From assembly GCA_007922305.1 (NCBI GenBank), contig ML677386.1, positions 11,017,830-11,081,829 of the forward strand: DNA of 64,000 nt. The letters are read 5' to 3'. The notes under the pieces are model-generated. The model saw only the letters and a program-made list of their open reading frames with translations. It made no database searches and was not told the origin of the DNA. Position 1 is the stretch's first letter, and each line of letters begins with the position of its first letter. The position numbers were made by a program, and so were the translations under genes. The DNA is from Dermatemys mawii (lineage: Eukaryota; Chordata; Testudines; Dermatemydidae). Below, one piece after another: positions 38,376 through 50,326 of the stretch.

Positions 38376-40044
38376 ATGGGCTTCTACTGTACTTGGTTCA
38401 CAGTGCATCTCTATAGTTTCTACAGTATTCATGACTTCTGTTATCATTCTGCTAAGTCAGCATCAAGTAAATTTCCAAGCCACAGTGAGAAATTTTATGC
38501 TAAGTGCTCTCACTAACAAAAGGAAAATACTTTCTGAAACACTTCTAATTTTTAATACCTAACTATAGTGTTTAAGTTCCAATTAGCCCTAACCCTTAAG
38601 ATTTAAAAAAAAATGTACACCTCATGTTGCAGGTCTTTTTTGTAGAGTTTAATTTTTAATTATTTTTTTTAAGATAGGAAGCTTATAGGCTTCTTTTCAA
38701 CAACTGTGTTACAAAAAACTAGTTGTTGGAACACAATTATTTCATAAATAGGTACCTGCTGACAATCTAAGATGCTTTAACCTTTTGAAACACTCTTGTT
38801 TTGCTAAGAGTCATGTGTAAAGCACTCAGTGTGATTAAAAAAAATCCCAACTCAGAAACTGCTATAGCAATTCACACACCACTCTAGCTTTTCACTAGTA
38901 TAGGCCAGTATGTGATTATAGGAGGAAAAAGCTTTGTTTAACTCTAGTGAAACATCCAGTTTGGTTTTATTCCAACATTTATATAAACAAAACTGTAGTG
39001 TTTTTTCATCTTTGTATCTTATGTACATACCACTCTTGGTAGGTTGAGGTGTTATGTACAAAGGGATTAATTTCCTTGGATCTAGATGTGCTGTTGTAGG
39101 GAATACATTGCTATCACTGGCTATAGGTGGTGGTACACATTAGGACATATAGTTTCTCAAGCCGGAGGGTGAGGAAGCACATCAAACTTTTTTTGGGGGA
39201 GGTGGAAGGGGAAGAGGAGGGAGGCATTGTAAGATGGGCCAAATGACCAGATGATTTGAGCATGGAGGATGGGCTGCAGCTGGTGCTCTGAGTGGACCTA
39301 GGATTGCTTCACAGAACCCAACATGGAGAGCCATGACTAGTCTGTGGTAATATCAGTCATTGCAACTGTAAGTCGGAGGGGACTCTACCTCCTGAATGCC
39401 AACCCATGCTAGAGAACATTAACCCTGGTGAGCAGGAACACCTGCTAATCTTAACCTAGAGGAGCAGTATGTGGAGTGGGGACCTCTCCCTCATGGCATA
39501 AATCCCTCCTTCTGCCTGCCCAACCCCTCTACTCTCTCTGTAGGAAGAAGCTATGGATTTGTGATTGAGAGGAGGGAAAATTACCAATTGAAGGCACTGC
39601 CAGGTCATTTAAAGCAGGGGCAGTACAGCGGGTGGGGTTAGTGCCAGGTGGGGTTACAAGGAGTAGGGGAGTGAGCGCTGTCAGGTGATCTAGGAGGATG
39701 AGTTTGGGGGACACTCCGGGTGGTATAGGAAATAATCACAACAATGATTCTGAAATAGACTGATCTTTACATATTTATCTTTAAAAAAAAAATCCAAGAG
39801 CTTCCAGTGGCCCCTGGACACCAACTAAAAGTTGTCCCTCCTACTGAAATCTAAAATGGTGCCTGTACCCTCGTGGACATGGAGATAGGTCCATGTTAAT
39901 AAAATGCTAAGGTGGGGAGTGATTCAAAAAAGGATGACAAACCCTGTGCTGGGAGACAGTATCACAGTTGTTCCCCACACAGTTCCAAGACATCACTAAG
40001 CATGTTAAGTAGACTCCCATTCGTATCACTTTACTACTACTACT

Positions 40045-40215
40045 TAGTTCTTACATAGCATTCTTCCTCCACAGAGCTTTACAAAGAAGAGCAAATGGGA
40101 AGCGTACAGCATAGTAAAGCTGAACTGTTCACACAAAAAGAGTCAATGGCAGGGTTGGGAACAGAACACAAGACTCCCAAATTAATGCTCTATCCACAGA
40201 ATACACTGCCTCCCT
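40045..40215 (-). repeat. MIR (CORE-SINE) remnant, reverse orientation
   Basis: Ordered phrases agagctttacaaa, gtcaatggcagggttggga, acagaacacaagactccc and aatgctctatccacagaata follow the reverse complement of MIR with its tRNA-like head on the right. Confidence 0.6.
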
Positions 40216-41199
40216 CATCTAAAGGAAGGATCACTGAAACAATAATCAAGGCATAGGTCCCAATCCTGCAATGAGCACAATATGGGCAGGTCTTTAGAGT
40301 TCAATTCTCTAAATGCAAAAATGTCCATCATTACACTCTTCCAGTAGTTTATAAACAAAATCAGTCATTTTTTAAGGCCGCATCCTGCTCTGTTTAATCA
40401 TTCAGTTACTCTGTGATGTAGGTGAATAGAGAAAAAGAATTCCCTATTAACTCTTTTGATTTACTTCAGATTAGATAAACTTGTATCCTTGCAATACCCT
40501 TATGGATATGCAAACTAACTTACAAGATTGTAAACTGATACACATTTATTTAGCATAAGACATGCTGCATTACTCTTTAGAAGCTTAAAACCAGCTAAAA
40601 TTTTATTTTATTTTTGTGATGTAACTATAAAAAGGAGCTTCACTTTACTTAAACATCTTCTAATTTAAATCCCAAATAAATTTTAAAGGGAAACTCCGGT
40701 CAGTCTGTTTGCTTTTCTTGACCACACTGAAGTTCAGATTTCATCATGAACAAATCACAAAACACGTTTTAAAATCCTGCTAAAAATTTAAACTTATTGT
40801 GGCAATGGCAGTCTGAATCTTATGTATAACTAAAGAAACTTTTAACTTTTATTAAAATACTGTCTAAAATATGGATCTATAAACAGGCTCTTGTGTTTGA
40901 TATTTAAACTTTAAGCCTGTTGCTGCTTATTCAACTGAGCTAAAAGAGAGTTTTTCACTCTGTGCCATAGCATACTTACCCCTCCCATTTTTGATCACAA
41001 ACTTCCTCACCTCCATTATTATATATGTAGGCACTAATATGGATCCTTTAACTACAGTATCTGAACAACAGTATCTCCATGGTAATTACACATTTGTTTA
41101 CATGGAAAAGTAGTATTAAAAAGTACTTCTATATATTTAGCTGCCTTTAAATCTTTTTGGAAAAAAAAGTTCACCACTCTGTCTTCTTTTACTCTAGAT

Positions 41200-41534
41200 C
41201 AGCAATTCTCACCAGGGGTCCAGGTCCCCACGCAGGCTTCAGGAGTCTGCCAAGAAGGGCCAGTATCAGACTTGGTGGGGCCCAGGACAGAAAGTCAAAA
41301 CTCTGTCATGCAGGTCTGAAACTCATTCTGCCAGCTGGGGTGAAGCCGAAGCCTGAGAAACACTGCTTTACAAGCCGACCTGTGGTGTGGGGCCCTGGGC
41401 AGTGGCCCTACTTGCTATTCACCAATGCCAGCCCTGGCTTTCACATGCAGAAAAAAAGTCGTTATGGCACGGGTGGGCCATGGGGTTTTTATAACATGTG
41501 GGGGCCTCAGAAAGAAAAAGGTTGAGAACCCCAG
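41200..41534. mobile_element. hAT-type MITE
   Basis: Left end cagcaattctcaccaggggt and right end gttgagaaccccag are inverted. Flanking 8-mers ctctagat and ttctagat differ at one base. Confidence 0.8.
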
Positions 41535-42939
41535 TTCTAGATTTTATCTCCTGCTCCTATCTGTTTCATCCCCTCACATGGACACAAGTACAGAGTACCA
41601 TGTATTTAGCCAACACTCCCCAGATCAGCAAGCCATGGACCACAATTTGGGAACTTCCATATAAAAACTACAGTTAAACTTTTATGGCAGTGTTATTTCT
41701 TACTAGATGCAACCTATTAATGAAATACCAATATTGGCACACTACTTCAGGCCTCACTAGCTATTCCCCCATTAAATAAAAGATATAGGGAATAATAGTT
41801 AAAACTATACATTTTATGGCTCTTTCATTAGTAACCAAAAGGGAATGTTCTGAACCTTAAGAACTTTACTGTGCTTAGCATCACCTACTGAATCTAGTTA
41901 AATAGAACTGTTTGTATTCTCTGCTTTTTCTAGTGTTTCCTGAATACAATGGTGTATATACATTTGATATAATATACACATGGGCACACATATGCAGAAC
42001 CCCAAAGAGGTATGACTCTAGCTGGAGATTACTGCATTTAGCGATGAATAATAAAGCTGACAGGCTGTACATATATTCCAATATTTTTTCCTGCACTTAT
42101 ATGACAAATGTAGTTGATATGTTTTATAAGACTTAGAAGCCAGATTTAATACAGCACAGTGGGTGCATGATCCTGATTAAGAACTCTGGGTGCTATCGTA
42201 ATACAAATAACAGCATTTAAAACAAGACACTGTATTCACCAAAAGTAAATCACACTTGTTAAATCTACTAACGAAATGCAAGATTCTTCACAAAAACATC
42301 TAAATCACTTAAATCAGGCTTGCCTAATATGCCAAGTATCAATGGTCTACAAATGCCTCTGACTGACAATGGTGTATGGGGATACTGCACACAGCACTAA
42401 AAGGGAAACTAAAAAGCTGTTTGAAAATCATTCTGCATCCTACAGCACTACCTTCACTGCAGAGCATCCTCTGTACAGACACCACTTCATCAGATCACGA
42501 CTATTCATTTTAGAGAACTCCCGTTAAGGCACAGAAAGTAAATCCATCATTTAACCCCAATTAATGCAAACATGACTGGCTGATATTTCCTCTGCAATGT
42601 TACTTTCCGAAGCGGAGGGATTGTCCCCTATTCCTTCCGCAAGCTTGGCCCGGCAGCCATGTCCTTATTCCCCTACGAAGGGTTGTTTCGGAAAGGCAAC
42701 GACCTGCTCGCAGTGAACTTACACCGTCGCTCAGCAAAACCTGGCGGGGCCAAACCTGCACAGCAAACACCAAAGGCATCTAAGGCACCACCATGGCAGT
42801 GGGGCGAAGCAGCCTGCAGCCTAGATCCGCACCAGCGCCAAGCCTCGCACCGGGGAGCGGGGCCGGGACAAATCGGGCACCGTTCGCTCATGCAACCCTC
42901 TTCCCCATCCCTTCCCAGACAGAGAGACAAGGGTTTTAC

Positions 42940-43003
42940 CTTCATGATGAGCTCAGGCTACAGAAAAAAGCTCCCGATCGGGGCTGAGCGGCCGAGGCTG
43001 AAC
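42940..43003 (-). CDS. ARID4B: ARID4B exon with start codon (ATG AAG) and 5' UTR
   Basis: On the minus strand the sequence reads ATGAAG then the donor gtaaaacc, giving Met-Lys and leaving phase 0 for the exon at 8,150-8,260. That reproduces the known ARID4B start (MK followed by the [10 protein letters not shown] block). The ATG occupies 42,945-42,943 with A at -3. An in-frame TAG at 42,960-42,958 rules out a longer frame. Upstream, ttttaattccag at about 43,004-43,015 looks like an acceptor, so the exon is probably 64 nt with 58 nt of 5' UTR. The coding part is only 42,940-42,945. The acceptor position is inference; the start codon and donor are well supported by the join. Confidence 0.85.
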
Positions 43004-43914
43004 CTGGAATTAAAACAAAGCAATGAGCCACCGCACCAGCCGTTTGCACCGGAGCGCGGGAGGGGGGAGGGAAGGTCAGGGGCGCCGCCGGGATCCTGAT
43101 CAAACCCCCTTCCCCAGATCTCGCCACCCCCCATTTGCCAAACCTCCCCATTCAGTCGTCCCCCGCCCCAGCTCGGCCACTGCTTTCCCTCCAGCCCCCA
43201 CACACCGCGGCTCGGCTTCCCCTTCACTCGCTGCCATTGACGCCATTTCTGTCAGAGGAGGAGAAACTTGCCACAACAACAACCCACCCCCAGCCTCTCC
43301 GGCTGCTCCAGGAGAGTCCCCGCTCCGCGCCCAGCTCACGGGGGCCGGGGCTCTCAACCCTCTCCCCAGAGATCTGCGGGCTGGTGGGGGGCAGCGATGT
43401 CTGATCCCTGGAACCACCCCCCCCCCACTTTGCGGCGGCGGCGGTGGGGGGAGGGAAGGGGCCGCTGCTCCTCCATTGTATGAGGAAGAGGAGGGGGTTG
43501 GGTGGCAGCTCTCCCCGTTGGAGGGGCTGCGGGTCTGTGGATCCCGACAGAGGCGGCAGCTTCTCCCACCCTCATAAAAGAAAGCGCTGACTCCGCGACA
43601 GGAGTTTTAACAGCAACAGCCGCAACTGCCCAGCGCCGCGGGCCGGACCCGATCGGCAGAGGCTGAAAAGAGCCAGACCCCCTCGGGCTCCTCGCCGCCC
43701 CGCAGCGACTCCAGCCCCCCACCCACCGCCCGTCTCACGCGGGGGGGAAATCAGCGAGTCCCGCCGCAGTCTCGGCCGGACAAAAACAACCCCGCTCCCG
43801 CCGAGGCACGGCCACAAGCTGCGAAGCCCCCGCCCGAGCGGAGCGGAGCCGCCCCGCTCCCTCACCCGCTGGCGGCGGGGCCGGGGCGGCTCTTTCTCCT
43901 GGTGTCGCTGTTAC
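43004..43914 (-). other. ARID4B: Presumed ARID4B 5' UTR intron inside the CpG island
   Basis: CpG-rich sequence between the presumed non-coding exon and the start-codon exon. It includes C-runs and a GGCGGCGGC tract near 43,430-43,445. Open frames here on both strands have no conserved content. Confidence 0.5.
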
Positions 43915-44150
43915 CTTTGTTCCGCGGCGCCCGCCGCTCCCCCTGACCCGGGAGGAGATGGGGGGACGAAGCCTCCTCCCGGCTCCGGACCCGCTAGCTT
44001 GGTGCTGGCCACGGATCAATCCCCCCGCAAGGGCTCTGGTTACAGCAGCAGCTCCGCGCTGCGTATGATGGGGCCGATCCCCCCCTGCCCGGACCCGGCG
44101 CTGGCGGTGGCTGCTCCGCTCGGAGCCTCTCACTCCCCTCCCCCCACCTC
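43915..44150 (-). other. ARID4B: Probable ARID4B non-coding first exon (approximate start)
   Basis: On the minus strand, AACAAAG followed by gtaacagc at 43,914-43,911 is the best donor between the promoter and the start-codon exon. Reading upstream to about 44,150, where the GC-rich transcribed-looking tract meets the CCAAT-box region, gives a 5' UTR exon with no ATG in it. The outer end is a guess from promoter position. Another good donor (AGCGG followed by gtgaggg) lies slightly downstream near 43,860-43,870, so alternative first exons are possible. Confidence 0.45.
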
Positions 44151-44203
44151 ACAAAGTGACTGACGGATAGAGACCCGCCCCCTCCCCGCCCTGCCCTTTC
44201 TCT

Positions 44204-44249
44204 ATTGGCCCGGAACCGGTGAAGTCCACCCGCCTCCCTGCTCCATTGG
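44204..44249 (-). promoter_or_regulatory. Two inverted CCAAT boxes
   Basis: ATTGG occurs at 44,204-44,208 (ctattggccc) and 44,245-44,249 (ctccattggc), that is CCAAT on the minus strand, 41 bp apart. Their position suits NF-Y sites some 60-100 bp upstream of an ARID4B start near 44,150. Paired NF-Y sites are common in bidirectional promoters; binding here is inferred. Confidence 0.55.
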
Positions 44250-44267
44250 CCCCCATATCGGAAACAC

Positions 44268-44275
44268 TAACGTCA
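44268..44275. promoter_or_regulatory. CRE-like site
   Basis: TAACGTCA differs from the CREB/ATF palindrome TGACGTCA by one base. It lies in the centre of the gene-to-gene space, just beyond the second CCAAT box. Confidence 0.4.
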
Positions 44276-44390
44276 TTTTTCCACCAATTCTATGGAAACA
44301 GAGACTCGGCGCCGCAGAGGTTCATGGGTAACGCTGTTCTTTCGCTCGCGGCTCTTCGGCGCCTATTAAGCGTCGGAGCTTCCCACCCGA

Positions 44391-44415
44391 ACCACTTATC
44401 CCATGATGCATCGCG
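44391..44415 (+). promoter_or_regulatory. ZNF143/THAP11-type element
   Basis: The stretch contains TATCCCATGATGCATCGCG, close to the long ZNF143/THAP11 (SBS) consensus in which a CCCA block, two variable bases and ATGCA are followed by CGC. It lies roughly 60-75 bp upstream of the presumed GGPS1 start, the usual location for this factor in divergent CpG promoters. It is the longest recognisable motif in the promoter. Confidence 0.55.
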
Positions 44416-44464
44416 CGCGAGAGGCCGCCAGGGGGTGGGGCGAATCGCGCACTAATTAAAATAA

Positions 44465-44688
44465 GTGGAAGGGCCTAGCGCCTGCGCAGTGAAGCTCTGG
44501 TGGCGCATTTTCCCCCCAACCGAAGAGGGTGGCGGCGGCTGAGGTGGAAGTGGGTGGAGTTTTTAACGCGCTGCTGCCGGTGTCGGAGCTGGGCAGCCCG
44601 CTCGGGCCGGAACAGCGGAACGGTGTGCGCCGTGACCCGGCCCGGGAACGTGGAGACGGCAGGGTGCGGATGGTGACTCCAGCCGCCG
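44465..44688 (+). other. GGPS1: Probable GGPS1 non-coding first exon (approximate start)
   Basis: A plus-strand donor (GCCG followed by gtaggtgc) at 44,689 ends a GC-rich tract that starts near the NRF1-like site. Joined to the acceptor before 50,759 it would form the 5' UTR of GGPS1. The left end is inferred from promoter position only. ATG triplets occur in the tract (for example near 44,529 and 44,669) and would be upstream start codons if it is transcribed. Confidence 0.4.
44474..44489 (+). promoter_or_regulatory. NRF1-like element near the GGPS1 start
   Basis: TAGCGCCTGCGCAGTG resembles the NRF1 site (YGCGCAYGCGCR) with one difference in the centre. It lies at or just upstream of the presumed GGPS1 transcription start. 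An ETS-type GGAAGT follows at about 44,545. Confidence 0.4.
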
Positions 44689-45824
44689 GTAGGTGCGGGG
44701 AGGAGTTCGGGCGCCGCCGGTCCCCTTCCCCCTCCCCGGGGGTGCGGTCTCCCCGCTCGCGGGTCGGTGCCGCCAGCCGGGCTCCTTTGTGCTGCTCCGG
44801 GAGACTCCCTGCTGGGAGCGACACCTGCCCGGTCCGCGGCGCCTACCCGGCCTGCTCCCCTGGGCCCAGCTCGGCTCGGCGCCGCGCCCCCCGGGGCAAC
44901 GCTGCGCCGTGACACGCGCTCCCTGGCCGGCGAGATGCGGGGAGCGGGGACAGGTCTCGCCGCAGCCGCCGGTTCGGTCGCTGCCTGCCGCGGGCAGTGC
45001 CCTGCCTGACCGCTCGGCAGGGAGAGCTGAGGGGAAACAAAGGGCCGGCACCATCCGGACTCGCTCTTCGCTTCGCTCCCCTGGGGCCGCTCCCAAAGCG
45101 GACTCAGCCTCTGAGGCTGGCGCCACCCCGGGAGGCAGCGCTGAGCTGGCGCCAGATTTCTCGGGGGCTGCTACTTGGTTTCACTCTGTTTTTTGCTGAA
45201 ATGGCGCTGTAATTTAAGCAGCAACAGCGTTTATACGTAATCAAAGCCACTGCTGGAGCTGATATACCCAGCTTTTGGCAAAGAAGTAAGCAATAAATAG
45301 TCCTCGGGATATGCAAGATGAGCCGTGTGTAGTTGCGTTTTGGTACTAAGACAGTGCGGGTTTAGCCGTGTGGTGTTCTCTTGAGTATTTTGCTTTCTGT
45401 GGGAAGATATTTAAAGTGCAGGTCAGCTCTGAAAATAGTATAGTTTTGGCATAGTTGGCTTCTGTGGTGGTGTTTCTCTAACTTCAGTTTCATTCAAATC
45501 ACAAGATTGTCTGTCTGTCTAAATTGCCCCCCTGCAAATTTAATATAGACTTTTAAAAGGAGAACTATCTTTTTTTTCTGTTACCACTGAAAATAGACAC
45601 CTGTAGACCAAATTCTGCCTTTAGTTACACCTGACAACCCTATGGATGATAGTTTGGATCAAAGACTGTGTTTGCCAAAACATCACCTCTTATTGCTGAG
45701 TAAGTGCTGCTGGGCTAAAAGTAACTTTAAAAATAGTGAAAAATCTGTACTTATGTATTACATTATTTGACTAATAGATGGTATTTTTATGTAACTTCTG
45801 ACTGTGATTAATCTTTTTCAACTC

Positions 45825-46380
45825 CTGGGGGAATTCTGCACTACTGTGTGCCTGCAGAATTCATGTCCCCTGCAGATTTATTTGTTTCAGTGCAGAAAAA
45901 ATTACTTTGACAGGGAAGCTGCAAGATCAGTCACGCACCACTCCCTGCCAGCACATGCCCATTGTTTTAGGCACTCAGAGCAGCCAGTGGAGACATAAAT
46001 CACTGCAGGGTTTGAGACACCCATTCAATCAGTATCTCTTCCTTGAGCCAGCAAGGTCCTCCATACCAGAATCCTACCCCCCTGCACCCAGCCTGTTGCC
46101 CCCCGGTCACACCCCATTGAGCTTCCTGCACTCAAACCCCTCACCCTAATGCCCCATGCCCGTCACCACCCTGAGCCCCCACATACAGATTCTCATGCTA
46201 CTGACTCCCAACTAGCTGCACCCATACCCCACCCCACCAAGCCCCACTTTCCCAGATTGTCCCACACAGAATCCTCTTGCTCCACACCTGGCTCCCCCTC
46301 ATTAAGCCTCTCCGTACTTGGATCCTGCCTGGTTGAGCCTGTGTGCCCCGTACCTGGTGCAGAGGGGCAGGGTATCTTAA
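45825..46380 (+). repeat. One-ended copy of the CTCCTGGGGGAATTCTGC repeat
   Basis: The start (ctcctgggggaattctgcac, then cctgcagaattcatgtcccc) matches the left end of 20,768-21,408. No complementary right end follows. The C-rich interior runs to about 46,380, so the right boundary is approximate. Confidence 0.55.
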
Positions 46381-46639
46381 CTCTGCTGGCTATAGATTTT
46401 TATTTTTTTTTCATTGTGTCCCTTGGTTTCCTTTATCAGCTTGCTACAATTTCTAACTTCTACCTTTATATTCATTGTTATCAACGTTCCCTTGTTTTAG
46501 TCTATATCTGTATGCATGCTTTCACTTCCCCTCTAAAGCAGACAAGCTTTTTTTAACTAGAACAGCTGCTTTTTTTGGCTGGGGCTTTTGGGGCATCTAG
46601 TAAGGTGTTCTTAAATGATTTCCATTAAATTCTTCCTCC

Positions 46640-47430
46640 CAGCTGATTTGTCTTCAGCTTTGTGAAACTGGCCCTATTAAAGAACCTGGGAAGTCTGGAC
46701 TTCTCTGATTGCACATTTACTTATTTATGATCACTTGTACCTAAGCTACCATTAATTTTAGTTCCATAATCACTTCCTCTTTATCTGTTCAGACAAAGTC
46801 CAGTAAAAAATTCCCGTGTGTTGTCTTCCTCACATCTTGAATTAGGAAGTTGTCGTCTGTAATGTTTAGAAATTCCAAGAATGTCTTAGTATGGAAAGCA
46901 TGAGACTTCTAGCATATGTCGGTCAAACTGAAGTACCCTGTGAGCAAGCACCTTTTTTCCTAAATATTATAAATAGGTTCATAGGGCATCCTATTCGTTC
47001 GCTGTCTGGTGCAGATCACCAGATCACACAACTAATACCCCATCTGTTAGGGCGTTTGATCCATAATCATTCTTTATCACTGTCTTCTGAGTTATCAATG
47101 ACTCAAACAGGTAATGCTATCTTTGACATAGTGCTGCTCCTCCTCTCCTTTTACCCACTCCATCTTTCTTAAATATGTTATAACCATTTGTTTTAACATG
47201 CCAGTCATGCGCATAATCCCAATAGATTTCAGTAATATCAACTAGGTGAAATTTGTGCTCACAAATAAGCAATTCCAGACCCTTTTGTTTGTTACCCCAA
47301 CGCCTAGCATGAATGAAGAGGCAATTACAGAAGAAATTCTTGGTCCTTTGTTCCTTGATTAATGTTAAGTGTCTCTTATATTTGTGTGTGTGCACAGTGT
47401 TCATATCCTCCATCTTTTTATCCTTCCTTT
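46640..47430 (-). pseudogene. CR1 LINE fragment with endonuclease N-terminus
   Basis: On the minus strand the frame at 47,413-47,117 contains GNKQKGLELLICEHKF, VDITEIYWDYAHDW and KKDGVGKRRGGAAL, the start of the CR1 apurinic endonuclease domain (N-x-RS-GNK-EELE...ITETWWD...GRRGGGVAL in the family). The rest toward 46,640 keeps CR1 order but has stops in all frames. It is a dead piece of ORF2. Confidence 0.8.
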
Positions 47431-48210
47431 TTTGCTAGTAGTTTAAGTTAAATTCACACCTTCTGTTAATTAAAAGTAGCATGTTAAATCCCTGTGAATG
47501 CGCTCCTTCAGAAATAAAGTGGCCTTAGTTTGCTCAAATTTAATTCATAGTGACCCAGAGATGTGTTGGTGACAGATGACATGAGGCTTACTGAGACCTT
47601 ATTTTTTTTTTTATTGGGAAACAGTCAAGAAGTATAGTTAGTTGTTTTTTTTAATTGTGTTTTTTCCTAATTCAGGGATCTCAAGCTCTTTGATATTATG
47701 AATCATATGTTAATAGAGGAGGTTTCATAGATCACATCCTATCCCGTTTCTAACTGCATAACTTCTTTATGGTAACTTGATCAGTTGCTTGCTTTCCCAT
47801 TATTTTTTTTTTTTTTGATGTATTTGTACTTAGGCATGCCTAATGCAACAGGCAGGGTGGAAAATTTTGTTTTTAGTCTTCATCTGCACTCTCCAGTTTC
47901 TAGTGTAGATGGAACAAGAGAGAGCAATAAATTTCTCGGCCTCCTTGAGCAAGAGGACATGCTTCTGTTGCCTGTGTGTGTGTTTTTTTTTTTTTGTTTT
48001 TTTTTTTTGTTTTTTATCCTTTCCCTTGCACAGACTTTCTTGTCACTCTGTTCTTTGTTTTGCTGGATGTGTTGCCTTGCTACCTGATCCTCTTGCAGTG
48101 GATCTACTGCCTGACTGCTTTGCTTTGTTCTCCTCTTCATGGGACTCTTCTAGTGGCATTGACTAGCAGTTCCTGTTCTCTTTATAAGCAGTTAGGCTGC
48201 CTGGTTTTGT

Positions 48211-48211
<1 letters not shown>

Positions 48212-48245
<34 letters not shown>
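48212..48245 (+). repeat. Poly-T tract, 34 T
   Basis: Uninterrupted T run. A second interrupted T tract lies at 47,987-48,013. Open frames rich in Phe here are artefacts. Confidence 0.9.
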
Positions 48246-48247
<2 letters not shown>

Positions 48248-50217
48248 GTGCTTCTATAGGATTCCCATCTCTTCTTGGCAAAAATTATTCTGATTTAAAG
48301 TTGGGCATTTGACCAAAAATAATTAGTCAAGTATTGTCAAATGGTCAGATGTTCTAAAGTGTTAACAATTAGAGCAATAACTAACCCTACTGGAAATCAT
48401 ACAATATTTTTTGCTTTAGATTCATATGCTTAATTACAAAAAACAAGGTACTTAAGTGAGTTATTTTAACTCTGAAAAATGTGAAACTTAATAAAATGAA
48501 GTTTTGAAAAATGGAAGGATGGCACTATGGTACAGTCAAAATGTTAGGTCACTGTCTACCTCAGGGCATTCTAGGTGGAATATATAACAATATTTGACCT
48601 TGATCAACAAGTAGATAGTTAATTGACATAATTTGACTGCTCAGTTGACCAGATTGTCAAGCTTAGTCTGGATAACCATAAAAGTATCAAGAAACAAGAG
48701 GCAATGGCATCTTCTCCATGGAACACCCAGTGACTTACAGATGATTATGGGAAGCAGTCTCAATTAGTGACTCTTGTTGTGAAGCGGCAGGGAGAATTAG
48801 GGTTTGGCATGTATGTAACAGTTTGAAGTCATTACATAGTGAGCAGGGCATCGTGTGAGTAGGAGTTTCTGAATATCTTGTATGTAATCGAGAATTTCAC
48901 AAGGTATTGCAAAACAACATCCTTATCCATGTTGAAGAGAGGGTAAACCTATATGCTCACCTTTGGAAGAACTCTATATAGTGAAAAATCATTTCTTCTC
49001 TAGAAATCTCTCATTTTGCAATAACAGCCAAATATGCCTGCTGTAGCAGAAGTGTGAGCAACCGACTGCATATTTTATAGCTCTGGGAAACATCTGGGGG
49101 GAATCTTAAGTTTCAAGTTTGTATTCTCTGAAATTAACAGCTTTCAGAATCTTCACTTTTGGCTCTGTGCTTTTACAAAAAGGGCATCTGTTGGATAGCC
49201 GTCTGAATACAGCTTTTTGACATGTGATAAACTCATAGCATCTCATAATGCAGTTCATAGAAGTGTGTCTCATCTTTCCAGAATCTTTTTTTTTTTCTTT
49301 TTAGTCTCTTTCTTTTCCCAATTACATCCTTATTTAGGGGTAAGATTGTGATATTCTTACTTTGCAAGTAGTCCTGCTGAATTTGATGCAACTAATGGTG
49401 GTGCAAGGTACTCTGCTCAGCATGAGGAAGGGTATCGCAGTCAGGATTACCCATAAATTAACTAACGCTTCAGGAGGCCATGCTAGGAAGTCCTCTAGGA
49501 AAATGGTCTGGAAATAGTAAATTAAATACATTTGTTTTAGCAAAACTTTCGATCACTCTCCTTAATATGCCTATTTTCAAAATGTCACTAGATTTATAAA
49601 TATACTCATTCTTCAACTGTTGGTAGGGCAAAACACTCCTTGTGAGATGCCTTTTAAACAGGCAAGGGTTGCTGCTGAAGTAAAATAAAACTTCATTCTG
49701 CTACCACTGCAGCTCTAGTCTTCAAATGACATTTAAAAGCATTGAGTTTTGAGCTGCTGCATCTGCAGTGCAGCAAGAAAGGCTAGAGGTGAGAGGAAGG
49801 AAAATGGATTACAGAAAGAAGTCTGAAAAAAGTCTCCAGAAATGGAGAGCCTGAGAAGAGAGAGAGGACACAAACTGAGAAATGAACATTAGATGAATAA
49901 GTTATACAGATAAATCCAGAACTGATAGTAAGATAACTTGAGACAAATGGAATATATGGTAGAAAAAATAAGGATAAAGAGAACCAAACACTTGAACAGA
50001 TCTAAAAGAATTGCAGGCACAATGGTATCATTTTTTTAAAAAAACAAATATGAAAAGTAGTAAGCCAAACATTTAGTTTGTTTTAAAATATACCTTAAAT
50101 TCAGGTTGTCTGTTTTATTTTTAATTGGGAAATTTAAACTAAACGTATGTATTGTGTGTATTCATTCCTGTACATAAACATGTTTAGAGTTCAAATTATT
50201 CTGACTCTAACTTTTAG

Positions 50218-50326
50218 AAGTGCAGAGTCCTGTGGCATCTTAGACTGCCTAGTTAATTAGTCTTTGAGGTGCCACAGGATTTTGGCACTTCTGCAATTCC
50301 AGACTAACACTGCTACCTCTCTGATT
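50218..50326. mobile_element. Fragment of the Penelope-like repeat
   Basis: A short inverted pair (gaagtgcagagtcctgtggc against gccacaggattttggcactt) followed by ccagactaacactgctacct repeats the end structure seen at 30,760-31,272. Only the terminal parts are left. Confidence 0.6.

Larger units (their letters stand above)
8261..42939 (-). other. ARID4B: ARID4B first coding intron, 34.7 kb
   Basis: Almost the whole left half of the window is one intron. Named repeats are listed separately. I see no supportable gene or repeat in these longer stretches: 8,261-11,285; 13,342-14,540; 15,251-16,064; 17,304-18,414; 21,721-22,841; 23,523-24,436; 25,254-28,224 (apart from a weak hAT-like pair of ends near 26,608 and 26,850); 28,330-30,759; 32,041-33,631; 35,767-38,204; 38,376-40,044; 40,216-41,199; and 41,535-42,600. 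A few of them probably hold transposon relics too old to name by eye. Confidence 0.75.
42600..45200. promoter_or_regulatory. CpG island and shared ARID4B/GGPS1 promoter
   Basis: This 2.6 kb block is visibly GC- and CpG-rich, in sharp contrast to the AT-rich flanks. It contains the start-codon exon of ARID4B on its left and the probable first exon of GGPS1 on its right, transcribed away from each other. The core, about 44,150-44,470, is less GC-rich and holds the recognisable factor sites. There is no TATA box near either presumed start, as expected for housekeeping CpG promoters. Long open frames in all six frames here are by-products of GC content, not genes. Confidence 0.85.

Noticed and set aside
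42659..45200. Many 100-190 codon frames in the CpG island
   Set aside because: GC-rich sequence has few stops. None shows conserved domains, and the real exons there are the two-codon ARID4B exon and non-coding first exons.
47785..48293. Phe-rich open frames resembling membrane proteins
   Set aside because: They are produced by poly-T tracts.
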